Positions 26,062-33,589 of a stretch of DNA of 64,000 nt are shown here, piece after piece (the stretch's first letter is position 1; each line of letters begins with the position of its first letter). Location of the stretch: NCBI GenBank assembly GCA_964653855.1, contig CAZZFV010000004.1:8863-72862 (forward strand), written 5' to 3'. Below the pieces are notes generated by a model that saw nothing but the letters and a program-made list of their open reading frames with translations, made no database searches and was not told the origin of the DNA. This DNA comes from RGIG3528 sp964653855. GTDB taxonomy: Bacteria; Bacillota; Clostridia; Lachnospirales; Lachnospiraceae. The position numbers and the translations under genes were made by a program.

Positions 26062-27768
26062 TTATTCAACGGAAACAATATAATAGTATACGGGCTGATT
26101 TCCCGCATGAACATCAACTTCGACATTTCGGAAAGCGTCGGAAATCCTGTCCGAAAGCGCAAGTGCGTCGCTTTCGTCTTTTCCGGCACCGTAGTATACG
26201 GAAACAAGCTCCGAATTGTCGTCGATCATTTGAGATACAAGCTCAAACGCAACCTCTTCGACATCGTTTCCGACCGCCAAAATTTTCTTGTCGTCAAGTC
26301 CCATTATGTCATTTTGCTTGATATCAAAGCCGTCTATCGAAGTGTCACGTACCGCATACGTTATCTGTCCCGTTTTAACCGACGAAAGCGATGCCGTCAT
26401 TACGGCTTCGTTGTCTTCCGGCGAGTTGTCATACATATAATTTATCATTGCGGTAATTCCCTGCGGAACGGTCTTTGAAGGAATCACGATTATATTCTTG
26501 TCTTCCGTCAGCATTTTTGCCTGTTCGGCGGCAAGGATAATATTTGAGTTGTTCGGAAGAATATAAATATTGTCGGCATTGATTTCTTCGATGGCATTCA
26601 TAAAGTCATCCGTCGAAGGATTCATCGTCTGACCGCCTTCGATTATTTTATCGATTCCGAGACCGGAAAAGATTTCACTTAAGCCGCTTCCCGAAGAAAC
26701 CGCGATAAATCCGTCCTTCTTGCGGGGTTCCGTAGCCTTCTTTGCGGGCTCCGTAACTTTTTCTTCTTCCTTTTCCTTTTCCTTCTTTAAAATCTCGTTA
26801 ACACCCGAAATAACACGTTCGTTGTGTTCTTCTCTCATATTGTCGATTTTCATACGTGTAAGCTGACCGTATGTAATCGCCCTTGAAAATGCGGCACCGG
26901 GATCGTTTGTGTGAACATGCACCTTGCAAACTCCGTCATCCGCAACAAGAACTATCGAATCGCCGATCGATTCCAAAAATTCCTTGAAATTTCTTTCTTC
27001 GCTTTCGGGGAAATCTTTTTCGAGAAGGATAATAAATTCCGTGCAATAACCGAACTTGATGTCGGCCGTTGAAATATCGTTTGATGCGGCGCCTTTTGCT
27101 TTACCCGTGCCGGCACTTGTTGTAGCCGTAACCGTATCAAAATCGATCGTATTTCCGTTTAATGCGGCAAACGCACCGCGCATCACTTCAAGGAGTCCCT
27201 GACCGCCCGAATCCACAACGCCCGCTTCTTTAAGCACGGGAAGAAGCTCGGGTGTATAATCGAGAGTTTCCTGCATCTTGTCAAGAATTTCGGTAAAATA
27301 CTGTTCCATGTTCTCGGCAGTGTCGCAAAGCTCTCTTGCCTTTTCGGCTCCGCTTCTCGCAACCGTCAAAATTGTGCCTTCCTTCGGCTTCATAACAGCC
27401 TTGTATGCCGTTTCAACGGCTCTTTCAAAGGATTCGGCAATTATTTCAATCGTAAGCTCGTTGTAATTCGTAATTGTCTTTGTAAATCCGCGAAGGAGCT
27501 GCGAAAGAATAACTCCGGAGTTTCCTCTTGCGCCGCGGAGCGATCCCGACGAAATTGCCTTTGAAAGCTCCTGCATCGTGGGATTTTGAAGTGCCGCCAC
27601 TTCTTTTGCGGCAGACATAATGGTAAGTGTCATGTTCGTGCCCGTATCGCCGTCCGGAACCGGGAACACGTTTAATTCGTTGATATATTCCTTTTTTGCT
27701 TCCAATGTTTTTGCCGCGGTAAGAAATGCGGTCTTGAGCATCGAAGCGTCGATTGTATTTGAAGTCAC
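26062..27768 (-). CDS. fakA: DAK2 domain kinase, FakA/YloV family
   Basis: About 568 residues. The N-terminal DhaL/DAK2 domain has the metal-binding PVPDGDTGTNM and the SLRGARGNSGVILSQ segment; a Lys/Glu-rich linker near 335-355 separates a C-terminal domain like that of FakA. FakA phosphorylates fatty acids presented by FakB for phospholipid synthesis; no fakB is in the window. The start is GTG at 27768 with AGGAGG 8 bases upstream; an upstream in-frame GTG at 27792 has no site. It directly follows the Asp23-family gene, the conserved yloU-yloV pair. Confidence 0.88.
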   Translation of the reverse strand: MTSNTIDASMLKTAFLTAAKTLEAKKEYINELNVFPVPDGDTGTNMTLTIMSAAKEVAALQNPTMQELSKAISSGSLRGARGNSGVILSQLLRGFTKTITNYNELTIEIIAESFERAVETAYKAVMKPKEGTILTVARSGAEKARELCDTAENMEQYFTEILDKMQETLDYTPELLPVLKEAGVVDSGGQGLLEVMRGAFAALNGNTIDFDTVTATTSAGTGKAKGAASNDISTADIKFGYCTEFIILLEKDFPESEERNFKEFLESIGDSIVLVADDGVCKVHVHTNDPGAAFSRAITYGQLTRMKIDNMREEHNERVISGVNEILKKEKEKEEEKVTEPAKKATEPRKKDGFIAVSSGSGLSEIFSGLGIDKIIEGGQTMNPSTDDFMNAIEEINADNIYILPNNSNIILAAEQAKMLTEDKNIIVIPSKTVPQGITAMINYMYDNSPEDNEAVMTASLSSVKTGQITYAVRDTSIDGFDIKQNDIMGLDDKKILAVGNDVEEVAFELVSQMIDDNSELVSVYYGAGKDESDALALSDRISDAFRNVEVDVHAGNQPVYYYIVSVE

Positions 27769-27794
27769 AAGAATTTCCTCCTTAACGCCCACGC

Positions 27795-28163
27795 CTAATC
27801 AATGGCACGGACACCTTCCACCAAAACGTTTATTTTTTCTATCTTAAGCCCCGAAAATTCTTCGACCTTGTATTTTACGTTGCTAATAAGATTGTTTGCC
27901 ACAGACGCAATATTCACACCGTATGAAACTATGATATGCAAATCAATGATTATTTTATTGTCAGAAGTTACGGTAATGTTAACACCGTGCTTCAAGCTTT
28001 CTTTTTTTAAGAGTCTGGCAAGTCCGTCTTTGACACTGTATGTTGCCATTCCGACAATTCCGAAACAGGAAGCCGCGGAAGAACCGGCATACTTTGCGAT
28101 TACATCGCTGTCTACAAGAACATCACCGAGATTCGTATTCAATGAACCTGTGTTTGAACTCAT
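27795..28163 (-). CDS. yloU: Asp23/Gls24 family envelope stress protein (YloU)
   Basis: A 122-residue protein typical of Asp23/Gls24: VLVDSDVIAKYAGSSAASCFGIVGM, then the strand-rich VNITVTSDNKIIIDLHIIVSYGVNI, and the C-terminal VNVLVEGV-like end. The family includes cell-wall or membrane-associated proteins of unclear activity. It is paired with the fakA/yloV gene 26 bases downstream, as in most Firmicutes. A dyad TTTTACG-6-CGTAAAA (28235-28254) lies upstream of the gene. Confidence 0.9.
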   Translation of the reverse strand: MSSNTGSLNTNLGDVLVDSDVIAKYAGSSAASCFGIVGMATYSVKDGLARLLKKESLKHGVNITVTSDNKIIIDLHIIVSYGVNIASVANNLISNVKYKVEEFSGLKIEKINVLVEGVRAID

Positions 28164-28271
28164 ACTTTACCTCCGTAGAAAAAAATATACATGCATTCTT
28201 TAATATACTACAAATTGCGTAAAAATAAAACCCTTTTTACGAAAAGACGTAAAATCTTTTGTTTTTCATGT

Positions 28272-28305
28272 GAAAAAGAAAAAGGACGTCTAACCGACGT
28301 CCTTC
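28272..28305 (-). terminator. rho-independent terminator after rpmB
   Basis: AAGGACGTC/GACGTCCTT stem with a 5-base loop followed by a T-rich tract on the minus strand. Confidence 0.85.
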
Positions 28306-28320
28306 ATAAGCGTACAATAT

Positions 28321-28518
28321 TTAAGCGCGCTCTACTTTGCCCGATCTTAAGCAGGAAGTGCATACATACATCTTCTTATTACCCTTGTCTGTTTTAACGC
28401 GAACCGACTTCACGTTAGACTTCCACATCTTATTCTCTCTGGCAGATACATGGCTTCTGGAGAAGCTGAGCTGCTTTCCGAAAAGACCACCTTTGTTGCA
28501 AATTGCACATTTAGCCAT
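28321..28518 (-). CDS. rpmB: 50S ribosomal protein L28
   Basis: A 65-residue L28 with the start MAKCAICNKGGLFG and the C-terminal CTSCLRSGKV; all four zinc-binding Cys remain, so it is the C+ form. AGGAGG lies ahead of the ATG. Only 32 bases separate it from rpsO with no terminator between, so it is likely read from the rpsO promoter. A strong terminator follows, before the yloU unit. Confidence 0.97.
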   Translation of the reverse strand: MAKCAICNKGGLFGKQLSFSRSHVSARENKMWKSNVKSVRVKTDKGNKKMYVCTSCLRSGKVERA

Positions 28519-28550
28519 GATATTTACCTCCTATGGTCACAAGTTTAAAA

Positions 28551-28817
28551 TTACTTTCTGAGTCCAAGCTTATCGATCAATGCACGATAGCCTTCAAGAT
28601 CCGTCTTCTTGAGATATTCAAGTAAACCGCGTCTCTGTCCTACCATCTTCAAAAGACCTCTTCTTGAGTGATGATCCTTCAAGTTGTTCTGAAGATGAGC
28701 GGTAAGCTCGTTGATTCTCTCAGTAAGAAGTGCGATCTGAACCTCGGGTGAACCTGTGTCATTGGGGGTTCTGCCGTATGCGGCAATGATTTCTGCCTTC
28801 TTTTCCTTTGTAATCAT
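28551..28817 (-). CDS. rpsO: 30S ribosomal protein S15
   Basis: An 88-residue S15: ITKEKKAEIIAAYGR, NDTGSPEVQIALLTERI, the LKDHHSRRGLL rRNA-binding segment and the final YRALIDKLGLRK. It binds 16S rRNA helix 22 early in 30S assembly. AGGAGG lies 7 bases before the ATG at 28817; longer in-frame starts lie within the leader. A structured 5' leader of about 100 bases suggests autoregulation. Confidence 0.97.
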   Translation of the reverse strand: MITKEKKAEIIAAYGRTPNDTGSPEVQIALLTERINELTAHLQNNLKDHHSRRGLLKMVGQRRGLLEYLKKTDLEGYRALIDKLGLRK

Positions 28818-28921
28818 GATTTTTCCTCCTATCAAACTGTATTTGCCAAAAGCCAAAGAAGCGGTCGGAGTTTAGTCCGTCTTCTGAGCCTCGGTCATAT
28901 AACGTCTGTCTTACGCAGACT
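28818..28921 (-). promoter_or_regulatory. candidate S15 autoregulatory leader
   Basis: The minus-strand leader carries hairpin GTCTG/CAGAC with loop CGTAAGA, and a second arm where AGAAG pairs with CTTCT enclosing CGGA/TCCG. Firmicute rpsO genes often have structured leaders bound by S15 that control translation. The fold here is by eye; I cannot assign it to a named Rfam class. Confidence 0.45.
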
Positions 28922-28926
28922 TTGGA

Positions 28927-28955
28927 AGTATACCACATAATTTTGCGATTGTAAA
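28927..28955 (-). promoter_or_regulatory. sigma-A promoter of rpsO-rpmB
   Basis: TTTACA (28950-28955), 17-base spacer, TATACT (28927-28932) on the minus strand; predicted start near 28920. Confidence 0.75.
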
Positions 28956-28989
28956 TATATTTTTTTGTAATGTAAGGCAATTATGCTCT

Positions 28990-30234
28990 CTATATCTTAT
29001 GCATAAAGAGTCCCGACCTTAATTTCGGTTCAAACCACGTTGATTTGGGAGGCATAAGAAGTCCCGCATCCGCAACCGTGAAAAGTTCAGAAATCGACGT
29101 CGGATACATCGAAAAAGCGACCTTCATGTCTTTTTTGCAACGCTTTTCAAGTTCCGTAAGTCCTCTTATTCCGCCCACAAAATCAATGCGCTTGTCGGTC
29201 TTCGGATCTTTTATCCCCAAAATTTCGTCAAGAACATTTTCCTGTAAAACTGAAACATCAAGGCTTTTAACGGGATCCGTCATGTCGCAAATCCCGTTTT
29301 TCGCTTTTAAAAGATACCAATTGTCCGAAAGATACATTCCGAATTCAAGTTTTTTCATGGGGCTCACCGGAACATCACTTTTTGAAACTTCAAATTTTTT
29401 GCTTAATTTATCAAGGAATTCCGTTTCACTAAGTCCGTTTAAATCACGCACAACCCTGTTGTAAGGCATTATCATAAGCTCGGAATCCGGAAACAAAACG
29501 GACAAAAAGAAATTGTATTCGGCGTTTTTGTTTTCAATGCCTTTTAGTTTATCCTCTTCTCTTTTCTTAAGTCCCACGTTTACCGCGGAAGCCGCCCTGT
29601 GATGTCCGTCCGCGATATAAATATTTGAAATGCATGAAAATCTCTCATGGATTTTTGCTATATATTCGTCGTTATCGATAACCCACACCCTGTGCGTAAT
29701 GTTGTCGTCTGAGGTAAACGAGACTTCAGGCGCGTTTTGCTTAACTTTACCGACAACGTCACGAATTTCTTTATCTTCCCTGTAGGCAAGAAAAATCGGG
29801 CCCGTTTGAGCGGACACTGTATACACATGATTTATTCTGTCGATTTCTTTTTCTTTTCTTGTATTCTCATGCTTTTTGATAACGTTGTTTAAATAATCGT
29901 CAACAGCCGCACATGCGACAATCCCGGTCTGTGTGCGATTATTCATAGTAAGCTCATAAATATAATAGCATGCTTTTTTGTCGGTTACATAAATTCCGTC
30001 TTCGATATTTTTATTAAACATTTCGGCCGCACGCGCATAAACTTCCGGAGCATACATGTCATAATCCTCGGGAAACTGTGTTTCCGGTCTGTCAATATTT
30101 AAAAAAGAAAGAGGATCTTTTGATGCCGCTACACGCGCTTCTTCTCGCGAATAAACGTCATAAGGAAGAGCAGCAACACGTCGCGCCAACTCCGTACGCG
30201 GTCTTATTCCGTTAAAAGGTCTAATTTCAGCCAT
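28990..30234 (-). CDS. DUF1015 family protein
   Basis: A 414-residue protein with the DUF1015 start (IRPFNGIRPRTELARRVAALPYDVYSREEA, broken here as FNGIRPRTELA and ALPYDVYS) and the conserved IADGHHRAASA near residue 210. The function of the family is not settled. In Clostridia it is often near phosphoserine-pathway genes, and distantly related ParB/Srx-fold proteins such as SerK phosphorylate free serine; neither is shown here. AAAGGAG precedes the ATG. The upstream 270 bases hold two hairpins with complementary loops. Confidence 0.85.
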   Translation of the reverse strand: MAEIRPFNGIRPRTELARRVAALPYDVYSREEARVAASKDPLSFLNIDRPETQFPEDYDMYAPEVYARAAEMFNKNIEDGIYVTDKKACYYIYELTMNNRTQTGIVACAAVDDYLNNVIKKHENTRKEKEIDRINHVYTVSAQTGPIFLAYREDKEIRDVVGKVKQNAPEVSFTSDDNITHRVWVIDNDEYIAKIHERFSCISNIYIADGHHRAASAVNVGLKKREEDKLKGIENKNAEYNFFLSVLFPDSELMIMPYNRVVRDLNGLSETEFLDKLSKKFEVSKSDVPVSPMKKLEFGMYLSDNWYLLKAKNGICDMTDPVKSLDVSVLQENVLDEILGIKDPKTDKRIDFVGGIRGLTELEKRCKKDMKVAFSMYPTSISELFTVADAGLLMPPKSTWFEPKLRSGLFMHKI

Positions 30235-30311
30235 AATCGATCTCCTTTAAAAGATACATACTTTTTTTATTTAATGAACACATTTAGAACACATTTATTT
30301 TTTAATATATG

Positions 30312-30366
30312 CGTGTCGGGTTGATAAAACACGACAGAGAAGAAAGCCAACCCCCTAAAGGCTTTC
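30312..30366 (-). other. candidate structured RNA: two hairpins with complementary loops
   Basis: On the minus strand, GAAAGCC/GGCTTTC (30342-30366) encloses loop TTTAGGGGGTT. Immediately downstream CGTGT/ACACG (30312-30333) encloses a loop containing AACCC. GGGTT (30349-30353) and AACCC (30318-30322) could form a kissing pair. It lies about 80-130 bases upstream of the DUF1015 start. I know no named RNA with this form; the fold is by eye. Confidence 0.35.
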
Positions 30367-30416
30367 CTTCCTCACTTATTTATTTTTTATATTTTTTCAT
30401 AACTCCCCATAAGATA

Positions 30417-30441
30417 CGGCAGTCACCCCTGACTGCCGTAA
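30417..30441 (-). terminator. rho-independent-type hairpin after folT
   Basis: Perfect ACGGCAGTCA/TGACTGCCGT stem with loop CCCC (plus) or GGGG (minus). On the plus strand a T-run follows directly; on the minus strand the tail is weaker. It lies in the 270-base gap between folT and the DUF1015 gene. Confidence 0.7.
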
Positions 30442-30504
30442 TCTTTTTTTACCGTATCGGAAACTTCATTCCCATACATACCCTTGTAAAAAGTCATGAA
30501 AAAA

Positions 30505-31047
30505 TCATTTTTCTTCAGAAATTTCTTTAACGACATTCTTTAAATATATCAAAAATTTTTTTCTTGTGAGAATCAAAAATATCACTTCGATCACAAACAT
30601 CGTAACGCATTGCGCAAGCCGTGTCACAAGCGACTGCACGCTAAAAGGCACACCGCCGAACAAGAATAACGCGCCCGTCGTAATCACAAAACTTCCCACA
30701 AATTGGTCGAGTATCGCCGCGATCAGAATTCTTAAATTCGATTGCTTATTGTACAAAAGAAGTCCGAAACATACATTTTTAAACATCGAAGAAAATGTAA
30801 TACCGAGATTTATCGTATATCCCTTGTAAAGACACCCGAGAATATCGGATATTATCCCGATTATTCCGGCATATACGGGTCCGAGGCACGTTCCCGAAAC
30901 CGCACGTGCGGCAAACGTAAAACTTACCCTTGTGACCGCTGTATCCACGGCCAGCATTCTCTCGAATATTATTTCAAGCGCAACCATCAAGCCGCAAATC
31001 GCGATGATTCGCGCGTTAAATTTTGGAATAAACTTAAATTTATGCAT
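30505..31047 (-). CDS. folT: folate ECF transporter S component FolT
   Basis: A 180-residue membrane protein with six predicted segments. The pattern LVALEIIFERML-like, VSFTFAARAVSGTCLGPVYAGIIGIISDILG and GYTINLGITFSSMFKN matches the folate-specific S component. It would bind folate and work with a shared EcfA/EcfT module encoded elsewhere. It starts 35 bases after lepB, with no room for a tetrahydrofolate riboswitch, and no such element is seen. folC, the polyglutamylation enzyme, is separate at 57513. Confidence 0.85.
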   Translation of the reverse strand: MHKFKFIPKFNARIIAICGLMVALEIIFERMLAVDTAVTRVSFTFAARAVSGTCLGPVYAGIIGIISDILGCLYKGYTINLGITFSSMFKNVCFGLLLYNKQSNLRILIAAILDQFVGSFVITTGALFLFGGVPFSVQSLVTRLAQCVTMFVIEVIFLILTRKKFLIYLKNVVKEISEEK

Positions 31048-31082
31048 GCATGTCTTCTTTTCTGAATGTTATAAATGAGAAA

Positions 31083-31676
31083 TCATATGTTGTATGTCGG
31101 TTTTTTGTATATTTTAAAAGACGGATAAAATCTGAAAATCACCTTCGCAACGATATCTTCTTCCTTAAGATATTGATTTACTTCCCAATATCTTGCGTCT
31201 TTGGATGCGTTTCTGTTGTCACCGAGCGCAAAGTAACAGTTATCCGGAACAACATACGGGCCGAAGTCCCCGTTTATTTCTTCCAAAATATAGTCTTCTT
31301 CAAGTTTAACCGAATCGATATAGACGGCTCCGTCATGGATTTCAACCGTTTCACCCGGAAGCCCTATGATTCTTTTAACATAATAACAGTCTTCTCCCGA
31401 ATAATTGAGCGCCGGAAAAATCACGATGTCTCCTCTTTCGATCTCCGAAAAAAGCCGCCATCCGATAACCCTGTCGTCAACCATTATCGTGTTCATCATG
31501 GATCCCGACGGAATTTCCGCTTTAAATATCACGAAGCGTGTCACAAGTAAAGCCACCACTATCGCAAGCGCTATCGAAACAAACCAGTCAACGGCTTCCT
31601 TTAAAACTCTCTTTGATTTTGTGAGAGATGTGTCACCTTTTGTTTTGTTTTTGTCTTCGTTTAAATCGTCGTTCAT
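31083..31676 (-). CDS. lepB: signal peptidase I
   Basis: A 197-residue type I signal peptidase with one N-terminal membrane segment (about residues 30-51), the catalytic Ser in IPSGSM (Ser59), the catalytic Lys in YYVKRIIGLPGE (Lys101), and the box E GDNRNASKDAR. It cleaves signal peptides on the outer face of the membrane. Both catalytic residues are intact. It has its own promoter at 31775-31803; the ribosome binding site is weak. Confidence 0.95.
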   Translation of the reverse strand: MNDDLNEDKNKTKGDTSLTKSKRVLKEAVDWFVSIALAIVVALLVTRFVIFKAEIPSGSMMNTIMVDDRVIGWRLFSEIERGDIVIFPALNYSGEDCYYVKRIIGLPGETVEIHDGAVYIDSVKLEEDYILEEINGDFGPYVVPDNCYFALGDNRNASKDARYWEVNQYLKEEDIVAKVIFRFYPSFKIYKKPTYNI

Positions 31677-31774
31677 CTTATCTTCGCCCTTTTATATTTA
31701 AATTCCGATGTGTTTTTACATCTTACATGTTTTTTCGCTTTAAGAATTTTACCGTTTTCAAAATCCGTACCACA

Positions 31775-31803
31775 AGTATACTTATTTATCGATTATTTTG
31801 CAA
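31775..31803 (-). promoter_or_regulatory. sigma-A promoter of lepB(-folT)
   Basis: TTGCAA (31798-31803), 17-base spacer, TATACT (31775-31780) on the minus strand; the -35 box abuts the T-tract of the galT terminator. Confidence 0.75.
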
Positions 31804-31808
31804 GAAAA

Positions 31809-31861
31809 ATACCGACCGCAAACCACCAAATTTTAAGTAATCCGGGGTCACGAGTCGGTAT
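31809..31861 (-). terminator. long-loop terminator after galT
   Basis: ATACCGAC (31854-31861 complement) and GTCGGTAT (31809-31816 complement) pair around a 37-base loop, followed on the minus strand by TTTTTCTT. The loop is long for a simple terminator and may hold further pairing. Confidence 0.6.
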
Positions 31862-31910
31862 CTTTATATTTTTTAATGAGTGTCAAAACGTACGCTTCAA
31901 TAACTTATCG

Positions 31911-31970
31911 TAAATCAAAGCCTGCTCTTACAAATCAAAGCTTGTCCTTATTAATCAAAGCTCATTCACA
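31911..31970. repeat. three tandem 20-base repeats at the galT 3' end
   Basis: Units at 31911-31930, 31931-31950 and 31951-31970 share the core AATCAAAGC in the same phase (plus strand: TAAATCAAAGCCTGCTCTTA, then CAAATCAAAGCTTGTCCTTA, then a more diverged TTAATCAAAGCTCATTCACA). The third unit contains the galT stop codon, so on the coding strand the gene end GCTTTGATT is repeated twice downstream. Confidence 0.7.
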
Positions 31971-33469
31971 TGATCGATAAATTTTAAAAATGCTTTTCTT
32001 CCATTTTCGTCGCACTTATAAACGCCTGCGTCTTTGAGCACTTCGACAAATACGCTGCCAACTTCATTCTTTATGATGTCGTCCGTATTTTCTTCGGTAA
32101 AGGAATCATACTTATTTTTAAGCATATCAAACCAATCTTTATGCTGCTGCAGTTCAGGCACGTCGTCGATGCTTTTTCCGCTTATGAGTGCTTCCTTGAT
32201 AAGCGTAAGCTCCTTCTTAAGTCTTGCAGGCAAAATCGCATATCCCATAACTTCGATGAGACCGATGTTTTCCTTTTTGATATGGTGAAGTTCGGCATGC
32301 GGATGATATACGCCGAGCGGATGTTCGGGAGTCGTTATATTGTTTCTGAGTACCAAATCGATTTGGAACAACTCTCCTCTTTTTCTTGCGATCGGTGTGA
32401 TCGTGTTGTGCTTTTCGCCGTCGGTTTCCGCAAATATAAAGCTGTCCTTATCGGAATATTTTCTCCATGCGTTAAGTATTTTATCGGAAAGCTCAATAAG
32501 TTTTTCCTTGTTTTTGCACGTAAGTCTTATAACTGACATCGGCCACTTAACTATTTCGGCGTCAACATCGTTAAATCCTTCAAACGAAATTTTGATTTCC
32601 GTTCCCGCCTTTGCCATCGGGAACTCATAATTACCGCCCTGGAAATGATCGTGCGTGAGTATCGAACCGCCCACAATCGGAAGATCCGCATTCGATCCCA
32701 AAATATAGTGAGGGAACAAATCCACAAAGTCGAGAAGCTTCACAAATGTTGCACGGTTTATCTTCATCGGCGTATGCTCGTGATTTAATACAATACAATG
32801 CTCATTGTAATAAACATAAGGCGAATATTGCATTCCCCATGCCTCGTTGTTTATCGTAAAAGGAATAATTCTTAAATTTTGACGTGCGGGATGATTTGTT
32901 CTGCCCGCATATCCTTCGTTTTCGACACAAAGCTGGCACTTGGGATATGACGCCTGTTTCATCTTTAAAGCTGCGGCAATCGCCTTCGGATCCTTTTCCG
33001 GCTTCGACAGATTTATCGTGATATCCATGTCGCCGAATTCGGAAGAAGTTTTCCACTTTATGTCCTTTTTAACTCGATTTGTTCTTATGTAGTTTGTGAC
33101 TCTCGAAAGGTTGTAAAAATAATCCGTTGCCTTTTTTACGTCTTCTTTTTCAAGCTTGTTGAATTCTCTTATCACAACCGACGGACGGGGCGTAATGAGT
33201 CCCATAATTTTTGTGTCAAACAGGTCCCTGTATGTAACCGTATTTTCGGGAATCAATTTTTGTTCTGCGGCGTAATCCAGGATAACCCCCAAAACATCGT
33301 CAAGATTATCCGTTGAAACAGTTATTTCACCTGTTTCCTCACACGTGAGTTCGTCAAGAGAAAGTGCCTCAAGCAACGTATTTTTTGTAAAAACAACATC
33401 TTCTTTTTCGATAAGGGAATATTTTATTCCGTATTCGACAAGCCAATTTACACATTCGGAAATATTCAT
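31955..33469 (-). CDS. galT: UDP-glucose-hexose-1-phosphate uridylyltransferase (class II GalT)
   Basis: A 504-residue protein of the Firmicute-type class II GalT, longer than and little like the enterobacterial enzyme. Segments seen are YPKCQLCVENEGYAGR near residue 195, MQYSPYVYYNEHCIVL, the LTHDHFQGG motif near 275, and a late HPHAELHHIKKENIG. It swaps UMP between UDP-glucose and galactose-1-phosphate in the Leloir pathway. galK is 120 bases upstream on the same strand. galE and mutarotase are not in the window. Confidence 0.95.
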   Translation of the reverse strand: MNISECVNWLVEYGIKYSLIEKEDVVFTKNTLLEALSLDELTCEETGEITVSTDNLDDVLGVILDYAAEQKLIPENTVTYRDLFDTKIMGLITPRPSVVIREFNKLEKEDVKKATDYFYNLSRVTNYIRTNRVKKDIKWKTSSEFGDMDITINLSKPEKDPKAIAAALKMKQASYPKCQLCVENEGYAGRTNHPARQNLRIIPFTINNEAWGMQYSPYVYYNEHCIVLNHEHTPMKINRATFVKLLDFVDLFPHYILGSNADLPIVGGSILTHDHFQGGNYEFPMAKAGTEIKISFEGFNDVDAEIVKWPMSVIRLTCKNKEKLIELSDKILNAWRKYSDKDSFIFAETDGEKHNTITPIARKRGELFQIDLVLRNNITTPEHPLGVYHPHAELHHIKKENIGLIEVMGYAILPARLKKELTLIKEALISGKSIDDVPELQQHKDWFDMLKNKYDSFTEENTDDIIKNEVGSVFVEVLKDAGVYKCDENGRKAFLKFIDHVNEL

Positions 33470-33589
33470 ATAATCACTCTTTTTTTAATTTATGATATTT
33501 AGAGCAAAGGTTCAAAATTTCTCTTTACAAAGAAATTCGCACTGAAATCCGATCCTTTTTGCCCCGTGTTTTAATATATTTAATGCAAG

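Noticed and set aside
30342..30366. Shared 14-mer AAAGCCTTTAGGGG with the dnaK-dnaJ gap (about 48035-48048)
   Set aside because: A 14-base match is expected several times by chance in 64 kb on two strands; the contexts differ.
30399..30419. Six-codon frame (MKKYKK) on the minus strand after the G-rich GGGGAGTT
   Set aside because: The spacing from GGGGAG to the ATG is about 2 bases and the A-rich codons arise by chance; no leader-peptide logic for the next gene is visible.
31048..31082. Possible tetrahydrofolate riboswitch upstream of folT
   Set aside because: Only 35 bases separate folT from lepB; no folate-riboswitch core can fit.
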